NCBI GenBank assembly: GCA_001602455.1
Contig: CP012157.1
Location: 367,733-431,732 of the forward strand
Length of the DNA stretch: 64,000 nucleotides
Direction of reading: 5' to 3'
Origin: Betaproteobacteria bacterium UKL13-2
Lineage (GTDB): Bacteria; Pseudomonadota; Gammaproteobacteria; Burkholderiales; Usitatibacteraceae
A model generated the notes under the pieces. That model did not search any database. It saw only the letters and a program-made list of their open reading frames with translations, and was not told where the DNA came from. Positions 1 to 11,640 of the stretch are shown here, one piece after another. Every line of letters starts with the position of its first letter. Position 1 is the first letter of the stretch. The translations under genes and the position numbers were made by a program.

Positions 1-28
1 AACGCGCCCCCATGAAGTGTTCAGGCTA
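1..28 (-). repeat. Family A repeat end, cut by window edge
   Basis: Read on the minus strand this is TAGCCTGAACACTTCATGG followed by GGGCGCGTT, the same end and first interior bases as the complete family A element at 56537-56607. It overlaps the algZ stop codon: TAG is positions 28-26. The rest of the element would lie outside the window. Confidence 0.75.
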
Positions 29-1096
29 GGTTGTTATTGTAATCGGCATATTGATTCTCACGATGTACTGGCCATCGCTTACTTCGGCGCTCAAGCCTGC
101 CTCTGCATCAAAGTGTAATTGTAGTCGCTCTCGAATGTTGGCAATTGCCATTCGATTGCCCGACACGTGGGTGGATGCCGCATGATAAGGATTGGTCAGC
201 CGGATCTCGATCTGCTTGCCCGATGAGGCTGCCGTGGTAATCGAGATGGTCAAGACGCCCACGCCCTGTTGTGGCTCAATGCCGTGATACACCGCGTTCT
301 CAATCAACGGCTGTAGTATCAGTGGCGGGACCAACGTATCAGTTGGCATGTTGTCGGTCTGCCATTCGACGGACAGGCGTGGTCCGAGTCGAATCTGTTC
401 AATCTCAAGATAGCGCCGACATAACTCGACCTCATCCGCCAGTGGCCTCAGTTGACGGTTATCCGCCATCAGCACACGAAACAGCTCAGCCATATCTTCC
501 AACATACGTTCAGCGCGACGCGGCTCATCACGGATCAGCGATAAAACGGCGTTGATGGAATTGAATAGAAAGTGCGGGCGTATCCTTGCTTGCAGTGCCT
601 GTAAGCGCGCCTCAGTTAATGCCGGCGCAAGTGATTGTGCGCGCAAATCAAAATAAAACAGCACCACCGCGGTCGCCAGCAGAAAGAACAAGCCAAACTG
701 GGCGGGCGCAACATCCCCCAGCGTCGGCAGAACCGCGCTCAAGCTGCGATAGAGCAACCAAAACAATGTTCCCGTCACCGTCTCGATGATAAAAATCGCC
801 ACGACACCATGCCAGTAGCTCAGCTTCGACAGAATCGGTTTCAGGCCGCAGCTTACGACCAATGAAAAAATGATTGCGGGTTGCGCGATGATGGAGATGG
901 CCAAAAATTGCCGGAGCAGTCCCGACATATCGACTTGAAGATCTGCGCGTATCAGTGCCGCACCCAGCACCATCACATTCACCAACACAACCATCCGTAG
1001 CATGACGCCCTGATTGCAAAAATTGGGAAGGCGCGGGTGATAGCCAACATGCGCGCTGGTGGTCTCCGCTTTTAGCAGGGGGTCGTTTATACTCAT
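26..1096 (-). CDS. algZ: LytS/AlgZ-type sensor histidine kinase
   Basis: Membrane sensor kinase of the LytS/FimS (AlgZ) class, which signals to an AlgR-type LytTR response regulator controlling pili or exopolysaccharide. Four hydrophobic segments occupy roughly residues 30-150. The phospho-acceptor region contains RPHFLFNSINAV with His at about 175, and the N-box reads PLIENAVYHG near 262-271. It is 356 aa, a normal length for the family. It is divergent from argH; algZ/argH adjacency is also known in Pseudomonas. The partner algR would lie beyond the window start. The TAG stop codon is shared with the end of a family A repeat. The kinase class is certain; the AlgZ name rests on context. Confidence 0.8.
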   Translation of the reverse strand: MSINDPLLKAETTSAHVGYHPRLPNFCNQGVMLRMVVLVNVMVLGAALIRADLQVDMSGLLRQFLAISIIAQPAIIFSLVVSCGLKPILSKLSYWHGVVAIFIIETVTGTLFWLLYRSLSAVLPTLGDVAPAQFGLFFLLATAVVLFYFDLRAQSLAPALTEARLQALQARIRPHFLFNSINAVLSLIRDEPRRAERMLEDMAELFRVLMADNRQLRPLADEVELCRRYLEIEQIRLGPRLSVEWQTDNMPTDTLVPPLILQPLIENAVYHGIEPQQGVGVLTISITTAASSGKQIEIRLTNPYHAASTHVSGNRMAIANIRERLQLHFDAEAGLSAEVSDGQYIVRINMPITITT

Positions 1097-1190
1097 CAGT
1101 CTATTTTCGCCTCATTTACCGGGCAAAATTTGGCCGGTTAAACATTCAAAGCCGCTTGTGGCCAGCTCGACCCGCGCAACCTTTGCCGGC

Positions 1191-1247
1191 ACACCCACCC
1201 TCAACACCCACCCTCAACACCCACCTTCAACACCCACCCTCAACACC
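1191..1247. repeat. 13-bp tandem repeat, 4.4 copies
   Basis: Four consecutive units of ACACCCACCCTCA (one with a C-to-T change) plus a partial fifth unit. It fills the leader between the algZ/argH divergent promoters and the argH start, so copy-number change could alter the argH 5' UTR. One strand is very C-rich. Confidence 0.95.
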
Positions 1248-1270
1248 TTACCCCTCTACTTCTCGCCGCC

Positions 1271-2710
1271 ATGTCTGCTCAAAAACCTCCTGCCGAAACA
1301 AACGCCTCTACTGCCAAGGTGTGGTCCGGTCGGTTTTCGGAGCCGGTGACAGAATTGGTGAAGCGTTTTACCGCCTCGGTGACGTTCGACCAACGCTTGG
1401 CTCGCGCCGATATACAAGGCTCGCTCGCACACGCCGCCATGTTGGCAAAGGTAGGGGTGATTAGTCCCCAAGACCTGTCTGATATCGGCCGGGGTATGGC
1501 GCAAATCACGGCAGAAATTTCAGCCGAGACGTTTGAATGGGACATTGCTCGCGAGGATGTCCACATGAATATCGAGGCACGCTTGATCGCCATTATCGGC
1601 GATGCTGGCAAGCGCCTCCATACCGGTCGGTCGCGCAACGACCAGGTGGCAACGGATATACGGCTATGGTTGCGTGACGAAATTGACGACTTGGTTGAGC
1701 GCCTGCGCGTGTTGCAAAGCGCTTTGTTGGATGTTGCCAATCATCATGCGGCGACCATCATGCCGGGCTTCACCCACCTGCAGGTTGCACAGCCCGTGAC
1801 CTTCGGCCACCACCTGATGGCATATGTGGAAATGTTGGCGCGCGACGAGGCGCGGCTCGTTGACTGTCGCAAACGCGTGAATCGCCTGCCTCTGGGCGCG
1901 GCTGCGCTGGCGGGCACCAGTTATCCAATTGATCGTCAGCATGTGGCTGATGCGCTGGGCTTCGATGGTGTTTGTGAAAACTCGCTTGATGCGGTGAGCG
2001 ACCGCGATTTTGCGATTGAATTTGTTGGCGCGGCAGCACTCATCATGACGCATCTTTCACGGTTTTCGGAAGAGCTCATCATCTGGATGAGCCAGAGTGT
2101 GGCGTTTATCGATTTGCCTGATCGATTTTGCTATTCATCATCAATCATGCCGCAAAAGAAAAATCCTGATGTACCCGAGTTGATTCGCGGCAAGACTGGC
2201 CGCGTAAATGGCCACCTCGTCGCATTGCTAACATTGATGAAAGGGCAACCGCTGGCGTACAACAAAGACAATCAAGAAGACAAAGAACCGCTCTTCGACA
2301 CCGTTGACACGGTACGCGATTCGCTGACGATCATGGCGGATTTGGCCACGGGCATTGTGGTCAAAGAAGACAATATGCGAAATGCGGTCTTGAAAGGCTT
2401 CGCCACCGCGACCGACTTAGCTGACTATTTGGTGAAGAGGGGGGTCGCGTTTCGCGACGCGCATGAGGCTGTGGCCACGGCTGTTCGCCTCGCGAATCAG
2501 TCTAATCGTCGGCTTGAGGATTTGTCGCTTGAGGAGTTGCGCTCATTCTCATCGCACATCACGGACGATGTTTACGCGGTGCTGAGTCCAGAGGGGTCGG
2601 CGGCGGCGAGAAATCACATTGGCGGTACCGCACCGGAACAAGTGCGCTCCGCGATTGCGCGGGCGCGGATTCGACTATCTGCGGCGCGGGGGCAGAGCGC
2701 CATCGCGTAG
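1271..2710 (+). CDS. argH: Argininosuccinate lyase
   Basis: Cleaves argininosuccinate to arginine and fumarate, the last step of arginine synthesis, as a cytosolic homotetramer. The fumarase/aspartase superfamily signature [12 protein letters not shown] is present near residues 288-299, and the [12 protein letters not shown] substrate-binding motif near 115-126. It is 479 aa, slightly longer than the usual 455-465 because of a polar N-terminal extension before KVWSGRF. The start lies just downstream of the 13-bp tandem repeat, and no strong ribosome-binding site is visible. Confidence 0.97.
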   Translation: MSAQKPPAETNASTAKVWSGRFSEPVTELVKRFTASVTFDQRLARADIQGSLAHAAMLAKVGVISPQDLSDIGRGMAQITAEISAETFEWDIAREDVHMNIEARLIAIIGDAGKRLHTGRSRNDQVATDIRLWLRDEIDDLVERLRVLQSALLDVANHHAATIMPGFTHLQVAQPVTFGHHLMAYVEMLARDEARLVDCRKRVNRLPLGAAALAGTSYPIDRQHVADALGFDGVCENSLDAVSDRDFAIEFVGAAALIMTHLSRFSEELIIWMSQSVAFIDLPDRFCYSSSIMPQKKNPDVPELIRGKTGRVNGHLVALLTLMKGQPLAYNKDNQEDKEPLFDTVDTVRDSLTIMADLATGIVVKEDNMRNAVLKGFATATDLADYLVKRGVAFRDAHEAVATAVRLANQSNRRLEDLSLEELRSFSSHITDDVYAVLSPEGSAAARNHIGGTAPEQVRSAIARARIRLSAARGQSAIA

Positions 2711-2861
2711 TCGCGTCGGGTAACCGTGCGGTCGGGCAAGCTGGTAACTGCGTGATCGGGTAAGCGTAATCGGGTAATGCAGCAAAAAGACGCATTTAAC
2801 GGTACACCTTGCGCGATTGTGTAATTCGGTCTATGGTCACAATATCGACATCCGCTTTTGA

Positions 2862-3296
2862 ATGCGAACCGCCATGCGCGCTCAAGCAGTATCGTTGCAT
2901 CAACCTTTACGCTGCCGCGCTTTACTGCGCATCGCCGCGCTTGCGTTCGCGTGGGTGCCTGTGTGGGTCGATGCGCAGGTGATGAAGCGCGGTGTGCCAA
3001 ACTCGCTCCCATCCGCCTTGACGAGCGAATCGGTCAACGCGAGCGCATCAAATTTTGTGATTCACAATGCGAACACTCCACGAGACCGTATGGTGTGGCT
3101 ACGCCCAAAACCCGACGACATGCTTTTCAAGATGTCACCGGGCACCTGTAAGGCAGACAGCCTCGTCTGCTACGACTACCGCAAGGGCCAGTCCGTTGTG
3201 CCGATGACGAAATCGCTTATGCCGGAGGTGCCCGGCCTGACACGCGAGGGTGTCACCCTGAAGCGGGATAAGCTGTCGTTCCACTATAGCTTTTAG
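2862..3296 (+). CDS. Hypothetical exported protein
   Basis: Unrecognised protein of 144 aa. A hydrophobic stretch (LLRIAALAFAWVPVWVDAQ) about 22-40 residues in, ending in an Ala-rich cleavage-like site, suggests a signal peptide and export. The mature part is basic with two cysteines (TCKADSLVCYDY) that could form a disulphide. A second ATG at 2874 would shorten the n-region and is equally plausible. The upstream 150 bp carry degenerate CGGGTAA-type repeats and no clear promoter. It could be a small periplasmic protein; no function is claimed. Confidence 0.55.
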   Translation: MRTAMRAQAVSLHQPLRCRALLRIAALAFAWVPVWVDAQVMKRGVPNSLPSALTSESVNASASNFVIHNANTPRDRMVWLRPKPDDMLFKMSPGTCKADSLVCYDYRKGQSVVPMTKSLMPEVPGLTREGVTLKRDKLSFHYSF

Positions 3297-3311
3297 CAGA
3301 AGCAACGTCCT

Positions 3312-3348
3312 TCGAGGCGGCGGGCGACCCATGAAATATTCAGGTTAA
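3312..3348 (+). repeat. Single family A repeat end
   Basis: GGCGGGCGACCCATGAAATA followed by TTCAGGTTAA corresponds to the right half of family A elements (compare 31690-31725). The matching left end is not visible, so this is a solo or decayed copy. It lies in the convergent space between two hypothetical genes, and its flank TTAA fits the YTAR target pattern. Confidence 0.7.
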
Positions 3349-3440
3349 TCCGCATTCAACACCTCTGCGTCAATGTCTCCACATCGGCGCTTTAAGTCGA
3401 TGCGTAGGAGACGTCGGTACCTCGCTCCGTTTTAGCGCCG

Positions 3441-3929
3441 TTAATCGAAATAGCTGTGGACGGTTTTTGTGGGCCTGCAAATGTGCTTGCCATCGACCTT
3501 CATACAATAAACTTCGATCTTATCGCCCTCTTGCATCTCGTGATACGTTTCATGCGTCACAACCATCTCAATGTTTTCTAGGTTCACCTTAAAGCCTGCT
3601 GAAAAATCTGCCGGGCAAAACTGGCCTTTGGCGACATCAACTTTGCAGCTTGGGTCAACGACACCAAATTTAGAGTTGTCAGCCGTGTTTATAAAACCAG
3701 ACAGAAAATAGGTGCGTCTCATTCTTGCCACTCCCGACTGATAAATGTCAAGTTGTTTTTTGATTCGCTTGTTGCTAATCGTGATGTTTTCTTTTTTGCC
3801 TTGGCTTAGAAGAAGCCGCGCTTCTTCCTTATTGGAAAAATGCTTATAGGTGATTAGTCCAATCGCAACCAAGAGCACGATGGCGAGAGCGGTTGAGATT
3901 GCTACAAGGCTTGTATTTTTGGCGGACAT
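3441..3929 (-). CDS. Hypothetical single-pass membrane protein
   Basis: Unrecognised protein of 162 aa. Residues 8-28 form a hydrophobic anchor (LVAISTALAIVLLVAIGLIT), followed by a charged region and a C-terminal domain with four cysteines (DPSCKV, QFCPAD, VYCMKV, HICRPT) that probably faces the periplasm. The start is supported by GGAG five bases upstream of the ATG. It is convergent with the preceding hypothetical gene and divergent from the ABC transporter operon. No family was recognised. Confidence 0.6.
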   Translation of the reverse strand: MSAKNTSLVAISTALAIVLLVAIGLITYKHFSNKEEARLLLSQGKKENITISNKRIKKQLDIYQSGVARMRRTYFLSGFINTADNSKFGVVDPSCKVDVAKGQFCPADFSAGFKVNLENIEMVVTHETYHEMQEGDKIEVYCMKVDGKHICRPTKTVHSYFD

Positions 3930-4163
3930 TTTTCTCCAGCGTTACAGGGTTCAGTCGACGGCGTGAATATACCCGGAATTACGTATGCCGATGAATGCGA
4001 TCGTTGATACCAGGCTCGCCCGCATCTGCAAGTCGTGCTTCTGAATCGGTATTCTGTCGTCCCCTTCTTGCGGTTGGGTTACGTTTTGGATTAAATGCGC
4101 CTCACTAAACTCGTCCATCCATCGCCCATCCATCGACCTTATTTCACAGTAAAGGGAGTTTCC

Positions 4164-5072
4164 ATGCTTAGACTCGTCGGCGTTACGCACATTTATCCCA
4201 ATGGTACCAAGGCGCTAGACAACGCCACGCTCGATATTCCCAAGGGTATGTTTGGCCTCCTTGGACCCAACGGGGCGGGCAAGTCAACGCTGATGCGTTG
4301 CATCGCGACGCTACAGACGCCAAGCACGGGAACAATACAATTTGGTGATATTGACGTGGTACAGCAGCCGGAAAAGTTGCGCACGACCCTCGGCTATCTG
4401 CCGCAGGATTTCGGCGTCTATCCGCGCGTCTCCGCGCTAGATTTGCTCGACCATCTTGCCGTACTAAAAGGGTTAGGTAATAAAGGTGAGCGCAAAGACA
4501 CCGTAGAGACCCTGCTCAATCAAGTCAATCTATGGTCGGTACGCAAGAAAGCCGTCGCTGGTTTTTCAGGTGGGATGCGGCAACGATTCGGTATCGCGCA
4601 GGCGCTGATCGGCAATCCGTCGCTCATCATCGTCGACGAGCCCACGGCGGGCTTAGATCCAGAGGAGCGCAATCGCTTTAACAATCTCTTGTCCGAGATT
4701 GGCGAGAACGTGGTGGTTATTCTGTCCACGCACATCGTCGATGATGTGGCTGATCTGTGCTCTCGTATGGCGATCATTGTTAACGGCAAAATCGTCGAAC
4801 TGGGCGCGCCTGCAGAGTTGATACAGGGCTTAAGCGGTCAGGTGTGGCGGCGTACGATTCCGAAAGCGGCATTACCGCAGTACCAATCGCGTATGAATGT
4901 CATTTCCACGCGTTTACGCGGTGGGCAAACTGTCATTCATGTTGCCGCAAACGCCGCGCCAGAAGCCGAGTTTGAGCCCATCGCGGGCGGCTTGGAAGAC
5001 TTCTATTTTGCGACACTGGCCGCCACACGCCGCGAAGGCGCTCGCGCAGCACAAACCGCTAGCAGCAACTAG
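4164..5072 (+). CDS. ABC transporter ATP-binding protein
   Basis: Nucleotide-binding subunit of an ABC-2 type exporter. Walker A (GPNGAGKST), the signature FSGGMRQRFGIAQAL and Walker B LIIVDEPTAGLD are all intact, with a D-loop/H-loop STHIVDDV. The start at MLRLVGVTHIY is chosen over an upstream in-frame ATG because AAAGGGAG lies just before it and homologous ATPases begin here. It is 302 aa. Fifteen bases separate it from the permease/peptidase fusion, so the two almost certainly form a two-gene operon and one transporter. Confidence 0.93.
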   Translation: MLRLVGVTHIYPNGTKALDNATLDIPKGMFGLLGPNGAGKSTLMRCIATLQTPSTGTIQFGDIDVVQQPEKLRTTLGYLPQDFGVYPRVSALDLLDHLAVLKGLGNKGERKDTVETLLNQVNLWSVRKKAVAGFSGGMRQRFGIAQALIGNPSLIIVDEPTAGLDPEERNRFNNLLSEIGENVVVILSTHIVDDVADLCSRMAIIVNGKIVELGAPAELIQGLSGQVWRRTIPKAALPQYQSRMNVISTRLRGGQTVIHVAANAAPEAEFEPIAGGLEDFYFATLAATRREGARAAQTASSN

Positions 5073-5086
5073 AAGGGTTTCCAGCC

Positions 5087-8000
5087 ATGTTAACCAAAAT
5101 CGCGGCTTTCGAACTGCGTTATCAACTGCGCTCGCCACTGTTTGTGGTGGGCTTTGTGTTGTTCTTCTTACTGGCATTTGCCTCTGTGACAAGCGATTCA
5201 GTGCAGATTGGCGGCGCTGGCAACGTAAACATCAATTCGCCCTATGCGCTACTGCAAACACTTGGCATCATCAACGTCTTCGCGCTTTTCGTTGTGACTG
5301 CGTTCGTTGCCAACGTCGTGATTCGCGATGACGATACTCGATTCGCGCCGATTGTCCGCGCAACGCGGGTGTCTAAGTTCGACTATCTCGTTGGCCGCTT
5401 CAGTGGGGCGTTTATCGTTGCCATGGCCGTCATGGCGAGTGTCCCATTGGGCATTCTCATCGGCTCTTGGATGCCATGGTTGGATGCAGAAAAAGTTGGC
5501 CCATTTGTATTGGCGCACTACCTGTATGCGTTTTTTGTGTTTGGCTTGCCGACCATCTTGGTGATGAGTGCGGGGTTCTTCGCGGTCGCTACCGCTACGC
5601 GTTCCATGATGTGGACCTACGTCGCTGTAGTGGCGTTTCTCGTGCTCTTCATCACAACGCGCATGTTGCTGCGCGATCCCTCGCTCGACACCATCTCGGC
5701 GCTGTCTGATCCATTTGGGTTAAGTGCATTAGGAAATGTGACCAAGTATTGGACGGCGTCCGACCGGAACACGATGCTGCCATCGCTTTCCGGCTTGATG
5801 CTCTACAACCGAGTGATTTGGCTCGCGGTCGCGCTTTCCCTGTTCGCGGTGGCCTACGCGATCTTCCGATTTGAGGTGAGGGGTGCCAAGGTAAGTACGA
5901 AACCAGAGACCCCGCAGAAAAAGCGAACGACTACCGTTGATACGCCACCGACCGCGAGGCCGCTCGCAGCAACCGATGCGTCGGGCAGCACCCGGTGGCA
6001 GCAATTCATGGCCTTAACGCGTTTTGATATGGATTTCGTTTTCAAGAGCCCCGCATTCTTTGTGCTGCTGGCAATTGGTGTATTCAACGCGTTCGGCAGC
6101 ATGAATTTTGTCGTCGAGCAAAATGGTGTGAATTATTTTCCCGTCACACGCGCGATGATCGAAAGCTTGCAGGGCGCGTTCAATATCATCCCGATCATCA
6201 TCGCGATTTACTACGCGGGCGAATTGGTGTGGCGTGATCGCGAACGCCGCATTCATGAAATCGTCGACGCCACTGCTGCGCCGGACTGGGCGTTTGTCAT
6301 CCCGAAGGTATTAGCGATTACGCTGGTTTTGCTGGCGAGCCTTGCCGTGGCTGCGCTGACCGCAATTCTTTTTCAGCTCTTTCATGGCTACACGCATTTC
6401 CAACTACAAGCGTACCTGCTTTGGTTCATTTTGCCTGGGCTTATTTCGGCCGCTCTATTGGCAGCACTCGCAATCTTCGTGCAAGCACTGGTGCCGCACA
6501 AGTTCGTGGGGTGGGCGGTCATGTTGGTCTATATCGTGGCGAGCGTGACGTTTAATACCATTGGCTTTGAACACAATCTCTACAACTACGGCGGCGAGCC
6601 GGGTGTCCCGCTATCCGACATGAATGGCCTAGGACGCTTCTGGATTGGTCGTGCCTGGTTCCAAGCGTACTGGCTTGCATTCGCGTTGATGCTGCTCGTG
6701 GCAACGCACTTGCTGTGGCGACGCGGCGCGGAGTCGCGCTTGCGCCCTCGATTCGACCGTTTGCGTTCACGTCTTCCCGGTGGACCTGGGTTGGTTTTTA
6801 GCGCAGCGGGCGTTGCATGGGTTGGCATTGGCGTATTCATCTTTTACAACACGAACGTGCTCAATCGATACGAAACGGGCCCCCAGCGTGAACGCCTTTT
6901 AGCGGACTATGAGAAAGCGCTATTGCCGTTCGAAAAATTGCCGCAACCGAAAATTATCGATGTTGTACTCGACGTTGCGATTTTCCCAAAGCAGGCTCGC
7001 GTCATCACCAACGGTAGCTACGCGATCGAAAATCGCAGCGGCGCACCGCTTCCCGCAGTACATGTACGCTGGGATACACCGCTGAAGATGGAAACACTCG
7101 ATGTAGAAGGCGCTACTGTTGAGAAAGAATACAAGAAGTTTGGCTACCGTATCTATCGTTTCGCAACGCCCATGCAGCCTGGCGAGAAGCGCACCATTCG
7201 GTTTATCTCGCGACTCGAAGAGCGCGGCTTTCCGAATAGCCGCCCGCTCACGCGCGTCGTCGAGAACGGAACCTTTATCGACAACTTCACCATCGCACCG
7301 ATATTGGGGATGGGTCGGGATATGCTCCTCGTGGATCGGAGCAAACGCCGCAAGCATGACTTACCCGCCGACTTGCGCCCGCCCAAGTTAGAGGATCAAG
7401 CCGCCAATGATTCGCACTACTTGCGCGCCGATAGCGACTGGGTGAATGCGCAAATCACGGTGAGTACCGATGCTGACCAAACACCTGTGGCACCGGGCTA
7501 TATTGTCAGTGATGATATTAAGGATAGCCCTGAGGGCAAGCGTCGCGTGTTGGTGACCAAGACTGAGGCACCGATCATGAATTTTTTCTCGATACAGTCC
7601 GCGCGATACGCGCAGAAGCGTGATGTATGGATGTCGAGCAACGGCAAGCCTGTTGATCTCGCGGTCTATTACCATCCCGCCCATGAACATAATGTGCAGC
7701 GCATGCTGGACGCGATGAAGACATCGCTTGATCTGTTCAACGATAAGTTCTCACCGTATCAGTTCAAGCAGGCGCGTGTCTTGGAGTTCCCTGCCTACGA
7801 GCGCTTTGCTCAAGCATTCGCTGGCACCATGCCGTACTCTGAAGGAATTGGCTTTGTTCAGAATTTTGACGAGACGAAAGCCGATGAAAAAATTGATTTG
7901 GTCACCTATGTGACGGCGCATGAAGTTTCGCACCAGTGGTGGGCGCATCAAGTCATCGGTGCGAACAAGCAGGGAATGACGCTTATGTCAGAGTCTTTTG

Positions 8001-8710
8001 CACAGTATTCCGCGCTCTTGGTAATGGAAAAACTTTATGGCCGTGAGCAGATCCGTAAGTTCCTGAAAACCGAGCTTGATCGTTATCTGCGCGCTCGCGG
8101 CGGCGAGGTGGTTGAGGAGCTACCTTTGATGCGCGTGGAGAACCAAGGCTACATTCACTACAACAAAGGCGCTGTCGTCATGTATTGGCTGAAGGAGGTC
8201 GTAGGGGAGGCCGTGGTTAACCGTGCGCTGCAAAAGTTTCTCGCCGAGTTTGCGTTTAAGCCCGCGCCCTATCCTTCGACCACGGACTTTATTCGTCTAC
8301 TTCGTGCAGAAGCGGGTCCGCAACACGATCAACTTATCACCGATCTATTCGAAATGATCACCCTCTATGACATGAAGGCAATGGACGCAAAGGCTAAGAA
8401 GCGCGCTGATGGTAAGTACGAGGTGCGCTTTTCGGTTGAAGGAAAAAAACTCTATGCCGACGGCAACGGCAAGGAAACGGAAGCTGCGCTGGACGAGGCG
8501 TTTGATGTAGGAGCCTTTACTGAGGAGCCCGGCAAAAAAGGTTACAAGCGTGAGTCAGTGCTGTTGATGGATCGCCGCGTGATGAAGACGGGCAAGCAAG
8601 TCGTCACATTGGTCACAGATAAGTTACCGAAATTCGTAGGTGTTGATCCCTACAACAAGCGCATTGATCGTAATTCTGACGACAATTTTGCGAAGGTGGA
8701 ATCAGAGTAG
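5087..8710 (+). CDS. ABC permease fused to M1 aminopeptidase
   Basis: A 1207-aa membrane protein. The N-terminal half (about 1-600) holds two sets of ABC-2 permease-like membrane segments separated by a soluble linker near residues 270-310. The C-terminal half is a gluzincin M1 metallopeptidase with HEVSH at 945-949 and a third zinc ligand in MSESFAQYS about 20 residues later. The peptidase part most likely faces the periplasm. Permease/M1 fusions are an established architecture in Proteobacteria, but the exported substrate is unknown. It is paired with the upstream ATPase. Processing of the transported peptide by the peptidase half is an inference. Confidence 0.9.
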   Translation: MLTKIAAFELRYQLRSPLFVVGFVLFFLLAFASVTSDSVQIGGAGNVNINSPYALLQTLGIINVFALFVVTAFVANVVIRDDDTRFAPIVRATRVSKFDYLVGRFSGAFIVAMAVMASVPLGILIGSWMPWLDAEKVGPFVLAHYLYAFFVFGLPTILVMSAGFFAVATATRSMMWTYVAVVAFLVLFITTRMLLRDPSLDTISALSDPFGLSALGNVTKYWTASDRNTMLPSLSGLMLYNRVIWLAVALSLFAVAYAIFRFEVRGAKVSTKPETPQKKRTTTVDTPPTARPLAATDASGSTRWQQFMALTRFDMDFVFKSPAFFVLLAIGVFNAFGSMNFVVEQNGVNYFPVTRAMIESLQGAFNIIPIIIAIYYAGELVWRDRERRIHEIVDATAAPDWAFVIPKVLAITLVLLASLAVAALTAILFQLFHGYTHFQLQAYLLWFILPGLISAALLAALAIFVQALVPHKFVGWAVMLVYIVASVTFNTIGFEHNLYNYGGEPGVPLSDMNGLGRFWIGRAWFQAYWLAFALMLLVATHLLWRRGAESRLRPRFDRLRSRLPGGPGLVFSAAGVAWVGIGVFIFYNTNVLNRYETGPQRERLLADYEKALLPFEKLPQPKIIDVVLDVAIFPKQARVITNGSYAIENRSGAPLPAVHVRWDTPLKMETLDVEGATVEKEYKKFGYRIYRFATPMQPGEKRTIRFISRLEERGFPNSRPLTRVVENGTFIDNFTIAPILGMGRDMLLVDRSKRRKHDLPADLRPPKLEDQAANDSHYLRADSDWVNAQITVSTDADQTPVAPGYIVSDDIKDSPEGKRRVLVTKTEAPIMNFFSIQSARYAQKRDVWMSSNGKPVDLAVYYHPAHEHNVQRMLDAMKTSLDLFNDKFSPYQFKQARVLEFPAYERFAQAFAGTMPYSEGIGFVQNFDETKADEKIDLVTYVTAHEVSHQWWAHQVIGANKQGMTLMSESFAQYSALLVMEKLYGREQIRKFLKTELDRYLRARGGEVVEELPLMRVENQGYIHYNKGAVVMYWLKEVVGEAVVNRALQKFLAEFAFKPAPYPSTTDFIRLLRAEAGPQHDQLITDLFEMITLYDMKAMDAKAKKRADGKYEVRFSVEGKKLYADGNGKETEAALDEAFDVGAFTEEPGKKGYKRESVLLMDRRVMKTGKQVVTLVTDKLPKFVGVDPYNKRIDRNSDDNFAKVESE

Positions 8711-9133
8711 GCCTCACGATTACTCAAGATAGCTCGAGACGACGAGCGCCCTGCGGGGCGCTCGTGCTGTGTACCGTCGATGTATTTCGTGAAATAGTGG
8801 CGTTTGCTTTTCTGGTCAGTGGGCTTTGTTGCCTGAAAATTGCTCGGGCGCGTTCAACAGCGCGGCGAGTGGGCGACCGATTTTTAGCCTGACCGTCCTA
8901 AACATAGCGGCCTTTCACCGCCTCTCGGTGGTCGTCCGGCATTCGTGCTCGGTGCGGCGATTGGCTGTGAAACGCTAGCGCTGGTGCGGCGTTTCAGGTA
9001 TTCGCCCTGTCGCGGCGAAGATGAATTTGATGCGGGGGAAATTTGATTTAGCCTGACCAGCGTTGATTCACTTATCCGGTAAACACTGTTGAATCATAAG
9101 AAAAATCTCTACCGTTTCAAGAGCCTACAAATC
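8711..9133. other. Convergent intergenic region with repeat traces
   Basis: This 423-bp space between the convergent peptidase fusion and gyrB holds no convincing gene. It contains a GC hairpin near the start and two direct copies of TTTAGCCTGACC (8884-8895 and 9047-9058) that resemble family A ends plus their TTAG flank. The stretch between them is GC-rich with short inverted repeats and may be a heavily decayed repeat element. Confidence 0.6.
8742..8765. terminator. Hairpin after permease/peptidase gene
   Basis: ACGAGCGCCC pairs perfectly with GGGCGCTCGT across a four-base loop. It starts 32 bases after the stop codon. No T-tract follows, so it may be a weak terminator or an mRNA 3'-end stabiliser. 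Confidence 0.5.
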
Positions 9134-11548
<2,415 letters not shown>

Positions 11549-11640
11549 TTATTCCCTAAAGTTTTTAGTTATGCGTGCGGCCGTAAATTCGCGGTTATTT
11601 CGTGCGCCTCGCGGTGAGCGATGGTTACTACGCGTTGATG

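Noticed and set aside
3951-4190. 79-codon minus-strand ORF before the ABC operon
   Set aside because: Overlaps the promoter, ribosome-binding site and start of the well-supported ATPase gene; no recognisable domain.
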